From Deltaproteobacteria bacterium (GTDB lineage Bacteria; Desulfobacterota; Syntrophia; Syntrophales; Smithellaceae): a stretch of 57,101 nt of DNA. The stretch spans positions 1 through 57,101 of the forward strand of contig JANYAY010000073.1 in the NCBI GenBank assembly GCA_025361065.1, read 5' to 3'. Positions 14,224 to 22,202 of the stretch are shown here, piece by piece. Each line of letters begins with the position of its first letter. The stretch's first letter is position 1. Both the position numbers and the translations under genes were made by a program. Under the pieces are notes generated by a model. The model did no database searches and had not been told where the DNA came from. It saw only the letters and a program-made list of their open reading frames with translations.

Positions 14224-16167
14224 TTGAGTTCCCCTGTACCCCCCTTCTGTAAATGCCGGAGGATGATATTCATCTTCCTGCCTCTGCTGGTTCTGGCCAT
14301 TAATACAACGGTCTTTGCCCAGGAGAACAACGTCGTTTATCCTCTCCTGCCTGCAGGCTACACATCCATCCGGGTCTTTGACAGCCAGGGAAGGTTCGCG
14401 GGCCGGATCCTGCCGGCGAAGCGCTACTGGGTTGGGATCGACCAGATTCCGGTTTTCCTGCAAAAAGCCCTCATTGCCATCGAGGACGCCCGTTTCTATG
14501 AGCATGGCGGGATCGACATGCGTGGAATCGCCCGGGCCCTGGTGCACGATGTGATCAAAGGTCGAATGGCCGAAGGAGGTTCGACCATCACCCAGCAACT
14601 CATCAAGAACAAGTATTTCCACGGAGAGAAAACCATCAAGCGCAAGGTCAGGGAAGGGATCCTGGCCATGGAATACGAACGAAAATACACCAAGAAGCAG
14701 ATTCTGGAGATGTATTTCAACGAAGTCTATTTCGGAAATGGGGCATGGGGTGTTGTGCAGGCCGCCCGCCTTTATTTTGACAAGGCTCCCCAGGAATTGA
14801 ACGAAATCGAATGCGTCCTTCTGGCCGCCGCTCCCAAAGCCCCGACCCGCTATAATCCTTCAGGGAACCCGGTCAAGATCGGCAAGAGGAAGAACCTGAT
14901 CCTGAAGCGCATGACGACCCTGAAAATGATTACGGCCCGGCAGGAAAAAACACTGCGGTCCCGTCCCATCTCCGTCCTGAAATCAGGAGAAGCACCGTCT
15001 TATCTGGCCCATGTACGCTACAAACTAATCGAACGTTACGGACCGGAAGTCGTCGAACAAGGCGGGCTGGACGTCATCACGGCCATGGATTTACCGATGC
15101 AGCGATTGGCCGAGCGGACATTACGGGAAGGCGTCCGGCGCATCTCTCCTAAGCTTCAAGGCGCCTTGTTGGCCCTCGATCCGAACACGGGGGACATCCT
15201 GGCGGCCGTCGGAGGGATTGATTTCGTTGAGAATCCCTATGATCGGGCTTTTTTTGCCAAACGGCAACCCGGTTCGGCCATTAAACCTCTGATCTATGCG
15301 GCGGCTCTGGAAAAAGGTTATACGGCGGGCACAATCCTGAATGATACGCCTGTGGCCTACAACCGGGGAAACAATGAAATGTGGGCTCCGCAAAACTATG
15401 AGAGAAAACTTTACGGAGACCTCAGCCTTCGGCAGGCCCTGGCCTATTCGAACAACGTTATTACCGTGAAACTTCTCGAGGCCATCGGCGTTCCCTATTT
15501 TGTTGATTTTGCCGTCCGCCTGGGGTTGCCGTTGCGCACCCCCAATGATCTTTCCCTGGCTCTCGGCACCGAGGACGTTACCCTGCACGATCTCGTCTCA
15601 GTTTATACCCCGCTGGCCAACGGCGGCCTGCGTCCTCAATCCAGGACCATCCTCCGCGTCTATGACCGCAATCGCCAGACCTGGACGGAAATGCCCCCGG
15701 CCACAGCCCCGGTCCTCTCTCCGGCCGCCGCCTTTGTGACGACCCGTATGCTCATGGACGTCCTCACCTACGGCACCGCCAAAAGCCTGAAAAGTTTCAG
15801 CCTTAAACGGCAAGCCGCCGGGAAGACGGGCACAACAGACGATTACCGGGATGCCTGGTTTATCGGTTATACCCCCCAGGTCATAACGGGTGTCTGGGTC
15901 GGTTATGACAAGCCGAGGCCTGGAGGACCGGGATTTACCGGCGGGGCCGTTTGTGCCCCCATCTGGGGAAGCTTCATGCGCGGGGCTTTGGCCGGGAAGC
16001 CGGTTGTTGCCTTCCCGCAACCCGATACGGTTATATCCGTTCTGATCGACCCGACGACGAACGAGCTGGCGACGCCTCTGTGCCCCGTCTCACGGGAAGA
16101 GTTCTATATTACGGGTACTCAACCGACAAAGGACTGCGAGAAACACAAAGACCCCGATCTCGAATAA
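14224..16167 (+). CDS. bifunctional penicillin-binding protein 1A (peptidoglycan synthase)
   Basis: 647 residues. An N-terminal membrane anchor (IFLPLLVLAINTTVFA) is followed by a GT51 transglycosylase domain with the catalytic Glu in AIEDARFYEHGGID (about residue 87), GGSTITQQL and RKVREGILAMEYE. The C-terminal transpeptidase has the Ser-x-x-Lys in QPGSAIKPL (about 350), SNN and KTGTT (about 533). It polymerises and crosslinks peptidoglycan at the outer face of the inner membrane. Shorter than E. coli PBP1A because the OB-like insert is absent. The TTG start has GGAG 15 bases upstream; ATG at 14263, which would keep the whole anchor, is an alternative. It converges with the radical SAM gene. 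Confidence 0.9.
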   Translation: MSSPVPPFCKCRRMIFIFLPLLVLAINTTVFAQENNVVYPLLPAGYTSIRVFDSQGRFAGRILPAKRYWVGIDQIPVFLQKALIAIEDARFYEHGGIDMRGIARALVHDVIKGRMAEGGSTITQQLIKNKYFHGEKTIKRKVREGILAMEYERKYTKKQILEMYFNEVYFGNGAWGVVQAARLYFDKAPQELNEIECVLLAAAPKAPTRYNPSGNPVKIGKRKNLILKRMTTLKMITARQEKTLRSRPISVLKSGEAPSYLAHVRYKLIERYGPEVVEQGGLDVITAMDLPMQRLAERTLREGVRRISPKLQGALLALDPNTGDILAAVGGIDFVENPYDRAFFAKRQPGSAIKPLIYAAALEKGYTAGTILNDTPVAYNRGNNEMWAPQNYERKLYGDLSLRQALAYSNNVITVKLLEAIGVPYFVDFAVRLGLPLRTPNDLSLALGTEDVTLHDLVSVYTPLANGGLRPQSRTILRVYDRNRQTWTEMPPATAPVLSPAAAFVTTRMLMDVLTYGTAKSLKSFSLKRQAAGKTGTTDDYRDAWFIGYTPQVITGVWVGYDKPRPGGPGFTGGAVCAPIWGSFMRGALAGKPVVAFPQPDTVISVLIDPTTNELATPLCPVSREEFYITGTQPTKDCEKHKDPDLE

Positions 16168-16208
16168 GCCGTTTCCAATTCCATTCCGGCAACAGACTGC
16201 TTCATTTT

Positions 16209-17129
16209 TCACGCTTTCAGAAACAGCTGCCAGCCTGCATAGAGGGATCCCGGAATGAAGTCCAGTGCCCCGGAAGCCTCGGCGACAGGAGTAAATCCGC
16301 AGGAATGGCAGTTGATTTCCCCACGGCTTTTTACATAGCAGCCCTTGGTGATTGTGCCGTCCGGATCGACATTGATCAGGATATCGTCATGGCAGCGCCA
16401 GTGATTATCAATCATGGCTTTTAGCCGTCCTGAAGAATTCAAGATAGGGAAGTCCCGTTTTTTAAAGTCGATTAATTTATCAATGGCGGCACGGCGGTCT
16501 TCCCCGGATAAAGCAAGGTCATCTTCCCCCTGATTATAGGGATAGAAAAACTGGACGGTCATCCCCTGCACGGTGGGCGTGTTCCGCACCCACTCGGCCA
16601 GAGATCCCACATCCCGCCAGTTGAGGCGATTCAAGGTGCAATGGATAAAAACCCTGGGGTGCTTCGTTGTCTCTAGGTTCGAGCACACACGTGCAAAAGA
16701 GTTGCTCCGCAGTTTATCCTGAGTTTCTTTCATGCCGTCGAGGCTGACCCAGAGAATATCGGCGGGAACATCCAGCGGCAGCGTCCCGTTGGTTGTCACC
16801 GCAACGCGCAGGAAGCGCTTCCTGGCATAACGGACAAGATCATGCAGACGATACGAGCCATCCTGCCACAGCAGCGGCTCACCGCCTTCAAAAACGATAA
16901 TGCGGGTTCCCAGACTGGAGAGCGCTTCCATTGCCGCAATGGCTGTGTTCCAGGACATAGGGCTGTTTTCGCGATCTGCGCGCCGATGAAAAGGGCAGGC
17001 CAGGCAGGCAAGATTACACCGGTAGGTAACCTTGAAGCTTGCCAGCAGGGGAATCTTGCGACCCTGAATTATTCGCTGGAAATAGAAGCGCGAAAGGTCG
17101 AGCGGCCAGGGGAGATGCATAATTTTCAT
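16209..17129 (-). CDS. radical SAM protein
   Basis: 306 residues with the SAM-binding CxxxCxxC motif in YRCNLACLACPFH (about 34-41), a GGEP motif (IVFEGGEPLLW) and TTNGTLP, the normal layout of the partial TIM barrel. The C-terminal part carries further cysteines (WRCHDDILINVDPDGTITKGC and NCHSCGF) that could ligate an auxiliary cluster, as in SPASM/twitch-type enzymes. The reaction cannot be named; relatives modify peptides, lipids or cofactors. Its start overlaps the stop of the upstream cupin gene by four bases, so the two are probably one operon and may act on the same compound. Confidence 0.82.
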   Translation of the reverse strand: MKIMHLPWPLDLSRFYFQRIIQGRKIPLLASFKVTYRCNLACLACPFHRRADRENSPMSWNTAIAAMEALSSLGTRIIVFEGGEPLLWQDGSYRLHDLVRYARKRFLRVAVTTNGTLPLDVPADILWVSLDGMKETQDKLRSNSFARVCSNLETTKHPRVFIHCTLNRLNWRDVGSLAEWVRNTPTVQGMTVQFFYPYNQGEDDLALSGEDRRAAIDKLIDFKKRDFPILNSSGRLKAMIDNHWRCHDDILINVDPDGTITKGCYVKSRGEINCHSCGFTPVAEASGALDFIPGSLYAGWQLFLKA

Positions 17130-17452
17130 TTATAATACACAGCCAGCCATATTGTTTCCTGATCGGGATCAGTCCATTCAATCCTATGTCTGTCGTGCTG
17201 AGGAATCTGTACATAATCCCCGGGACGCAAAATAATTAATTCTTCTGTGCCTGCAAAACGCAAATTCGCGCTTCCCTGCAGAAGAATCACCCATTCGTTT
17301 TCCTCCTGATCGCACCAGAAACCATCGGGCGAAGCATGTCCCCGGGAAACAATCCTTTCCATTTTGAATGTTTTTCCTGTCAGTATTTCTTCAAACAGTT
17401 CATCAGGTAATTTAGTTGGAATATCACCAAAGATATTTTTTTTGCTCATCAT
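17126..17452 (-). CDS. cupin-domain protein
   Basis: 108 residues, a single cupin barrel: GFWCDQEENEWVILLQGSANLRF is motif 1 (with E-x-E-W-V-I-L-L-Q-G) and PGDYVQIPQHDRHRIEWT is motif 2 (H-D-R-H). The spacing and EWV...Q-G form match the family often annotated as cupin/phosphoribosylaminoimidazole-carboxylase-like small proteins. Metal ligands are partly present. It is coupled by a four-base overlap to the radical SAM gene. A second, broken cupin lies at 17677-17910 and is more divergent. Confidence 0.75.
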   Translation of the reverse strand: MMSKKNIFGDIPTKLPDELFEEILTGKTFKMERIVSRGHASPDGFWCDQEENEWVILLQGSANLRFAGTEELIILRPGDYVQIPQHDRHRIEWTDPDQETIWLAVYYK

Positions 17453-17528
17453 TTTATGTTAATATCCTGCCGGCGGTAGCAAATTGTCATTCTCTGCCGT
17501 CTCAATTTTCCGATAAAGGTTGTGTTTA

Positions 17529-17579
17529 TTAAGCCATCATATTTCCTGTACCAGAGTAGTAATAAATAATGCCATTCAT
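17529..17579 (-). pseudogene. 5' stub of a flavodoxin-type gene
   Basis: After a strong GGGAGG ribosome site, an ATG opens MNGIIYYYSGTGNMMA and then a stop. IYYYSGTGN is the FMN phosphate-binding loop at the start of EFR1-type flavodoxin/ferredoxin proteins. Nothing further of the gene remains. It follows an attC-like site in the same orientation, so it is probably the beginning of a truncated cassette. A complete EFR1 gene sits in the other cassette cluster at 54956. Confidence 0.5.
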
Positions 17580-17610
17580 GTTGCCTCCCGAGTTTTATTT
17601 TGATTTTATC

Positions 17611-17675
17611 GGCTAACGGTTAAACTCACGGGGAGGCGCGAATGCACGCCGACCCCCTGGAGCGCCTGATTATGC
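17611..17675 (-). repeat. attC-like recombination site (degenerate)
   Basis: On the minus strand it begins GCATAAT (weak R''), continues CAGGCGCTCCAGG, a GC-rich loop, CGCGCCTCCCCGTGAG, and ends GTTAGCC (R'-like). The inner GGCGC...GCGCC arms pair. The layout follows attC, but R'' is not RYYYAAC, so the site is decayed or diverged. Confidence 0.45.
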
Positions 17676-17676
17676 T

Positions 17677-17910
17677 TTATTCTTCAAAAACTTCACATTC
17701 TAATTTAAAATTCGGCGTATGAACCAAAACAAGTTTGGCTTTATCAGATCCCGCATTTTTGTAAGTAAATCGCTCTCCTTTGCGGATGAAGCAAACATCA
17801 CCGATAGAAAGGCTGCGCGACTCTTCATTGACAGTAAAAATCATATTCCCGCAAACTATATAATAATATTTGTCCGATCGATTTGACCAAATAAGCCGAA
17901 AAGGTTGGTT
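17677..17910 (-). pseudogene. 5'-truncated cupin
   Basis: The frame ends EVFEE-stop and contains KYYYIVCGNMIFTVNEESR, SIGDVCFIRKGERFTYKN and LVLVHTPNFKLECE. This is the second half of a cupin barrel, with PG-like turn SIGD and no His in motif 2. There is no start codon; the frame runs back into the stop codon of the nuclease gene. The junction coincides with the AACCAAC (R''-like) core, so the loss of the cupin start is probably linked to cassette movement. Confidence 0.6.
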
Positions 17911-18443
17911 TATTTATAACCTTTGGTACGGAGCACATCCTCAATCTTTCTAAAACCTTCAAGCCCATTATAATATGCAGCATTATTCTTAACTGGAGCA
18001 TATTTCTCAGCTTCAGTATTAATTTCTAAAAATATAGGGAAAAATAACCATGTCCCATCCTCTTTGTTCCAGTCAGTTTTTAATAAGTCAACGACATCTT
18101 TTGATGGTACAAAATAAATCTCTGGTGGTTTGCCGCTTTGGGGCCAATCGTATAAAGCAACAAATGCATACCAATGTGAATTTCCTGTGTCATTTTTTGA
18201 CTTAGATGAAACACCCCAAGTTAAATACTTCCCGTACTTCCCATGAGAATTATATGGTTTTGTAGCTGTTTTCACTTGTAATGAAATTGTATTATTACCT
18301 TCTGGAGTTGTTACAAGTAAATCTGATGATGGAACTCCGCCTCTTGGCAAGGCCACTACAAAACCTAAAGCAGATAAATATGATGCAACATAGAACTCAC
18401 CTGCAGCACCTGTTATTGCAGTACTAGGTTTAGCTTTACTCAT
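17910..18443 (-). CDS. PD-(D/E)XK nuclease-like cassette protein
   Basis: 177 residues. GAAGEFYVASYLSALGF near the N-terminus, then GVPSSDLLVTTPEGNNTISLQVKTA, gives the Glu ... Asp ... Gln-x-Lys pattern of a PD-(D/E)XK nuclease fold (E in AAGE, D in SSDLL, QVK). Families of this form occur singly in genomes and in integron cassettes, where they are thought to be nucleases, but activity is not proved by sequence. GGGAGGG, which overlaps the attC end GTTGGGA, is the ribosome site. AT-richer than the neighbouring chromosomal genes, as is usual for cassettes. Confidence 0.65.
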   Translation of the reverse strand: MSKAKPSTAITGAAGEFYVASYLSALGFVVALPRGGVPSSDLLVTTPEGNNTISLQVKTATKPYNSHGKYGKYLTWGVSSKSKNDTGNSHWYAFVALYDWPQSGKPPEIYFVPSKDVVDLLKTDWNKEDGTWLFFPIFLEINTEAEKYAPVKNNAAYYNGLEGFRKIEDVLRTKGYK

Positions 18444-18451
18444 TTTTACCC

Positions 18452-18507
18452 TCCCAACGAGGAATTCACCGGGCGCGGCAGCGCTCCGGTGAAATGATAC
18501 GTTAGAT
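18452..18507 (-). repeat. attC site between cassettes A1 and A2
   Basis: On the minus strand: ATCTAAC (fits RYYYAAC exactly), GTATCATTTCACCGGAGCGC, a short GC loop, CCGGTGAATTCCTC and GTTGGGA (fits GTTRRR, last base A rather than a pyrimidine). The TTCACCGG/CCGGTGAA arms are a perfect 8-bp stem. It starts directly after the stop of the first gene and ends in the ribosome site of the next. Confidence 0.75.
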
Positions 18508-19095
18508 TTATAGTAGGCTCAAAATTGCCGAAGCTATTGTAGCGATATTTGCAGCATGAGGCAGACTCGCCAAGAGAGCTGACATTATTGATTTCTTTGG
18601 TTGGCCAGACTGGATTTGTGATTCCAATGCATCCACGATCTCGTATGCGGATTGTCTCTCAGAATCTGGAATATCTAACTTCGCCAGCTCTCGACGGAGT
18701 TCACTTATGTGATTGAGAATTCGATTATCGATTTGAACAACATTATAAGAATAGTCGACCGAGTTTTGATTTACTCGCGCGTTGTTGCCAGTAATATTGA
18801 ATGTGATATGCTGAATTTCCTTTTTTGCATCCTGAAGTCCGAGTTTCTCCACATCCATTTGATAGTTCGCTGGAATCCCACCAAATTTCTCATAGAAACC
18901 TGGGTCAATAACTTTGTATGTCTCTTCCGCACCATTGGACATTTTTCTAATAATCAAATCACCTGACTCAATGAGGAGTTTACCGGCATCCATAAATATT
19001 TTCGACTTCTGCACGCTTGCTTTAAGCCCTGAAGTTCTCGAACCATCTTTCTTAAGAAGCTCGACAGTATCATTCATTAATTCTCTAAATGGCAT
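18508..19095 (-). CDS. unknown cassette protein with C-terminal hydrophobic segment
   Basis: 195 residues from the ATG at 19095. The ATG at 19113 lies inside the GTTAGAT core and has no ribosome site, while AAAGGAG sits six bases before the second ATG. The middle holds ITFNITGNNARVNQNSVDYSYNVV, an 'N-A-R-V-N-x-N-S-x-D-x-S' string I associate with linkers in abortive-infection-type proteins (AbiTii-like); this is recollection, not a search. A helical segment (LRRELAKLDIPDSERQSAYEIVDALE) and a hydrophobic C-terminus (ALLASLPHAANIATIASAILSLL) follow, the latter a possible membrane or pore helix. First cassette of cluster A. A defence role is possible but unproven. Confidence 0.6.
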   Translation of the reverse strand: MPFRELMNDTVELLKKDGSRTSGLKASVQKSKIFMDAGKLLIESGDLIIRKMSNGAEETYKVIDPGFYEKFGGIPANYQMDVEKLGLQDAKKEIQHITFNITGNNARVNQNSVDYSYNVVQIDNRILNHISELRRELAKLDIPDSERQSAYEIVDALESQIQSGQPKKSIMSALLASLPHAANIATIASAILSLL

Positions 19096-19111
19096 ACGAA
19101 TCTCCTTTTTC

Positions 19112-19152
19112 ATCTAACAATTAATATACTTGCCAGGTATTTTCCGATATTT
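19112..19152 (-). promoter_or_regulatory. shared cassette start site A (attI-like)
   Basis: Minus strand: AAATATCGGAAAA, 13 bases, TATTAATTGTTA, completing the R' core GTTAGAT. The same two blocks at the same spacing occur at 51965-52005 ahead of cassette cluster B. It is a candidate attachment site; it is too short a match to exclude chance without a genome search. Confidence 0.5.
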
Positions 19153-19210
19153 CAGGCAACACTACTTGATTTCATGAAAAATTAAAAGAGAAAATACGTC
19201 ATAAAATCAA

Positions 19211-19276
19211 CGCAATTGAGCTTTCGCGATGGCTCTTTTCCGGCCGCAGGAGAGTTGATGAGGAGGTTTGTCGCAC
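19211..19276 (-). pseudogene. fragment of a CbiO-like ABC ATPase
   Basis: The minus strand reads DKPPHQLSCGRKRAIAKAQLR, matching the signature region DKPPHHLSCGQKSAVAIATV of the CbiO gene at 22203-22937. Only about 22 codons remain. A short duplication of the cbiO signature region, or a relic of a second cobalt-type ATPase gene, explains it. Confidence 0.5.
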
Positions 19277-19306
19277 AGATGCTCCGGGCTAACCGGAATT
19301 CGTGTA

Positions 19307-20128
19307 CTATGCCCATCCCCAGTTTGGTTTCTGTACCGAAGATCCGATCTGTAGAAGTTCGGCTCTTTCTTTTACCGGCATGATCTCCACAATAGTACTG
19401 AATATGGGCGCGCCGCTGTCTTCTTTTATGCCGCCGATATACACCATATTGGAATTCAGATCTGATATGTCTTTGCAAATGACAATATTGTCGCCCGGAA
19501 TAGCTTCCCTGATATAATTTATCCTCATGGATTTTATGTAATATTGCATGTGTTGCTCAACGGGAAAACAGTCCGTGGCAAAATCAATGTATTTCGCGTT
19601 ATTGATATGGCCATTGATATCCGTGTCACTGTAGCCGATCGTTTTTTTATAAGCGATTTTTGTGTGGGAAAAAGGCTTGATTTTTCCCAGTCGGGAGTTT
19701 GTTATGGCCCTTTCTTCAAAAAACGGAGGGTACTGGACGTTTATTAATTCACTTTTTTTCGGTTGCCTTGTTTTTGTATCGATTATTATCCACATGGATA
19801 CCACCCTTATGATCACATCACCGGTGGCATCGCGCACAATAAAGTCCCTTTCAAATTCGAGTTTTTTCGGCTTTTGATGCCAGGTCTCTATTGTAATATC
19901 TTCATTCCAGAAAGGATATCTTTCTATTTCCGCCTTGGCGCGCATTAATATCCAGATAACGCCGCATCGTTTTTCTATCGCTTCTATGCCAATGCCGAGA
20001 TTTTCCACATGCAGGCTTGATATATCCTGCAGATAATTAAAAAGGGCGCTTATTTTTAATTTTTTCGTTAAGTCAATGTCGCGCAGTCCGACATGATAAT
20101 TATTTTTAAAAACAGAAACAGGCTTCAT
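19307..20128 (-). CDS. acyl-ACP thioesterase (FatA-like)
   Basis: 273 residues from MKPVSVFKNNYHVGLRD. The frame extends to 20257, but only this ATG has a GAGAAG ribosome site. It is a tandem hot-dog protein: first fold with LFNYLQDISSLHVENLGIG and GVIWILMRAKAEIERYPFW; second fold from about 160 with IGYSDTDINGHINNAKYIDF, carrying the Asp/Asn-x-His residues of the thioesterase active site. It releases free fatty acid from acyl-ACP in the cytoplasm. Its length matches bacterial FatA-type enzymes. It lies upstream of cassette cluster A and downstream of the CoA-transferase on the same strand, though a 300-base gap argues against one operon. Confidence 0.8.
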   Translation of the reverse strand: MKPVSVFKNNYHVGLRDIDLTKKLKISALFNYLQDISSLHVENLGIGIEAIEKRCGVIWILMRAKAEIERYPFWNEDITIETWHQKPKKLEFERDFIVRDATGDVIIRVVSMWIIIDTKTRQPKKSELINVQYPPFFEERAITNSRLGKIKPFSHTKIAYKKTIGYSDTDINGHINNAKYIDFATDCFPVEQHMQYYIKSMRINYIREAIPGDNIVICKDISDLNSNMVYIGGIKEDSGAPIFSTIVEIMPVKERAELLQIGSSVQKPNWGWA

Positions 20129-20368
20129 GCAACACTTCTCTCGATAAGAATTTGACAGGAACTCGTTTCCCGGAGAACGGAGTATATTTTTTCTACAATT
20201 GCCTGTCAATGAAATCTTGACTACAGATTGGGGCACGGCACCGATATCTGTAATCAAGCGTGAATGGTGTTTCTCCCGAATTGCTGTCCGGCAACTTTGT
20301 AAATGTCGGTTGGTTGCGTAGCACAGAGGAAAATGCTTTTACAAATACGCGCTAACCGGCTGAATCGT
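20129..20368. other. intergenic stretch between thioesterase and CoA-transferase
   Basis: No supported gene. The 3' part ends at the 23-bp direct repeat at 20369. Confidence 0.4.
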
Positions 20369-20391
20369 CATTTACGTCATATCGGGCTTTT
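20369..20391. repeat. 23-bp direct repeat, copy 1
   Basis: CATTTACGTCATATCGGG plus CTTTT is repeated exactly at 22146-22168 in the same orientation. The two copies bracket the CoA-transferase gene and its upstream region (about 1.75 kb). Confidence 0.75.
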
Positions 20392-20424
20392 GAGAAGGCT
20401 CTTGTCGCGGCTTTGCCTGCTTCT

Positions 20425-21762
20425 CTATGCTTGATCAAACCAGATTTTCATTTCCCGGGCCTGCGCTGTGAGTTCATCGCGGAACATGGGATGCGCAATG
20501 CCGATCAGTGCTTGTGCTCGCTGCCATGTTGATTTTCCCTTAAGTTGCACGATGCCGAACTCCGTGGCGACGTATTGCACACAGGAACGGGGAACCGTCA
20601 CGATCGATCCGGGTCGCAGCGTGGGGACGATGCGGGAATGGACGTCACCTTTTTTATCCTTAAAGGTCGAACTCAAGGCGATGATCCCTTTTCCGCCCCG
20701 GGAATTGAAAGCGCCGAAAATGAAGTCGAACTGGCCGCCTGTGCCTGAAATCTGGGCTGTTCCGGATGATTCGGAACAAACCTGACTGAACAGATCAACC
20801 TCCACGGCGTTGTTGATGGCCATGACTTTACTGTTGACGGCAATAGCGCGAGGGTCGTTGGTGTAGTTCACGGGGTAGGAGGCGCAGGCCGGATTGTTGT
20901 CGAGAAATTCATAGAGCTTCTTCGTTCCCATAGCGAAGGTGTAAACCATCTTAAAACGGTCCGTTGTCTTCTTGTTGCCGGTAATCTTCCCGGCGTTGTA
21001 GAGATCCACCATGGAATCTACAAGCATTTCCGTGTGGATTCCCAGATCGCTGAGATCGCTGTCGGCTAGCATATTGCCGATGACGTTGGGCAATCCGCCG
21101 ATGCCGAGCTGTAAACAGGCGCCATTCTCGATCTCCTTCATGATGTGTCCGGCGATCTGAATATCTATTTCCGAGGGAGTGGCCGGGGGGATCTCCAGAA
21201 TCGGACTGTTGTTTCCCTGAACGATGTAATCGACCCGTGACAAATGTACCGATTCCTGGTTTCCGCCTAGGCAGTGGGGCATGTTTTCATTGATCTCCAC
21301 GATGACCTTTTTGGCTTTCGTGATGGCTGCCGACGTCAGGGAATTGCACATACCGAAATTGAAATACCCTTGCGAATCCATTGGCCTGGCGCTGACGAAA
21401 ACGTAATCGTAGTTCTTGTACTTGCGGATGACCCGGGGCCCCTGATGATAGGTAAAGGGGATGTAGCTACAGAGTCCCTGCCGGTAAAGTTTCCGGCTGA
21501 CACCGGAAAAATGCCAGTCGCTATAGATGAAGTGCTTCCGCTGAGGATCCGCTTCGATAAATTTGGGTATCTTGCAGATGCAGACGCCGTCTAGCTTGAC
21601 GTTGGTCAGCTCTTCCACGCGCAAGGCGAGGGCTTCATCAATCAATTCCGGCCGGAGGACGAATTCTGAGAAGAAGATCTCATCCCCCGATTTGATCATC
21701 TGCGCCACTTCGGCGGCGGTTCTTAACTTCTCTTGATATCTTGTTCTGTTTAGCTCTTCCAT
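20425..21762 (-). CDS. acetyl-CoA hydrolase / 4-hydroxybutyrate-type CoA-transferase
   Basis: 445 residues, full length for class I-type CoA-transferases of the Cat1/AbfT group. The N-terminal half carries FFSEFVLRPELIDEAL and DYVFVSARPMDSQGYFNFG. The GNQESVHLSRVDY region follows, then LQLGIGGLPNVIGNML and DLGIHTEMLVDSMVDLY, with the expected catalytic Glu in the latter, and a glycine-rich GTGGQFDFIFGAFNSRGGKGI. The enzyme swaps CoA between acyl-CoA and acetate or another carboxylate, fitting a fermentative or syntrophic metabolism. AGAGGAGATGT ribosome site. It is flanked by a 23-bp direct repeat. Confidence 0.87.
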   Translation of the reverse strand: MEELNRTRYQEKLRTAAEVAQMIKSGDEIFFSEFVLRPELIDEALALRVEELTNVKLDGVCICKIPKFIEADPQRKHFIYSDWHFSGVSRKLYRQGLCSYIPFTYHQGPRVIRKYKNYDYVFVSARPMDSQGYFNFGMCNSLTSAAITKAKKVIVEINENMPHCLGGNQESVHLSRVDYIVQGNNSPILEIPPATPSEIDIQIAGHIMKEIENGACLQLGIGGLPNVIGNMLADSDLSDLGIHTEMLVDSMVDLYNAGKITGNKKTTDRFKMVYTFAMGTKKLYEFLDNNPACASYPVNYTNDPRAIAVNSKVMAINNAVEVDLFSQVCSESSGTAQISGTGGQFDFIFGAFNSRGGKGIIALSSTFKDKKGDVHSRIVPTLRPGSIVTVPRSCVQYVATEFGIVQLKGKSTWQRAQALIGIAHPMFRDELTAQAREMKIWFDQA

Positions 21763-21963
21763 AAATCACATCTCCTCTTCGATAATTTGTTTCAGCTGGT
21801 TTAAAAGACTTATTGACAATACGCACCTGCTGCTTTGTGGATGTGACTTTTTATCAAAAAAGGGATTCACTACAACACATGGCCTGAGGCTTGCGGCATT
21901 TCGCAGATAGTCAGTGATAAGAACTTTCTTTTCCAGGATAAAGTATAGGGAAAGCTTTACCAT

Positions 21964-22145
21964 ATGTCAAGAAAATGATGCCCGCAAAATCAATGCGTGG
22001 TGTAGTTCCAATACTTAAGCTGAGGTATATTTAATGGCTAATAAACAAGAAAGAAATTGTTGAGGAGATTTCTTATACATTGCTGGAACTCAGGACTGCT
22101 GAAACACTATTGATTTATAGTGTAATGATTTTGACATTTTATTGC
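21964..22145. other. decayed sequence upstream of the CoA-transferase
   Basis: A plus-strand ATGGCTAATAAACAAGAAA at 22034 matches the gene start at 10534. Its frame breaks after MANKQERNC, but the next frame reads KKEIVEEISYTLLELRTAET onward for about 50 codons, running through the repeat at 22146. This looks like a frameshifted small gene. Function unknown. Confidence 0.3.
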
Positions 22146-22168
22146 CATTTACGTCATATCGGGCTTTT
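22146..22168. repeat. 23-bp direct repeat, copy 2
   Basis: Exact copy of 20369-20391 in the same orientation, located just after the 3' end of cbiO. Confidence 0.75.
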
Positions 22169-22202
22169 AGAATCATCATTTCATGGTATTTCAACAACCT
22201 GC

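Larger units (their letters stand above)
17529..19152 (-). mobile_element. integrase-less integron cassette cluster A (CALIN)
   Basis: Read on the minus strand: a shared start motif with GTTAGAT (19112-19118); gene 19095-18508; an attC with ATCTAAC ... GTTGGGA (18507-18452); a nuclease-like gene (18443-17910); an AACCAAC core whose attC is otherwise lost at a truncated cupin; another attC-like hairpin (17675-17611); and the start of a flavodoxin gene. The GTTAGAT start and the ATCTAAC end of the first cassette are exact complements, the hallmark of a cassette. No integrase gene is nearby. The cluster is bounded by the cupin/radical SAM pair and the ABC-ATPase fragment. Confidence 0.65.

Noticed and set aside
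21766-21963. 65-codon minus frame upstream of the CoA-transferase
   Set aside because: It ends over the transferase ribosome site, has no ribosome site of its own and shows no motif.
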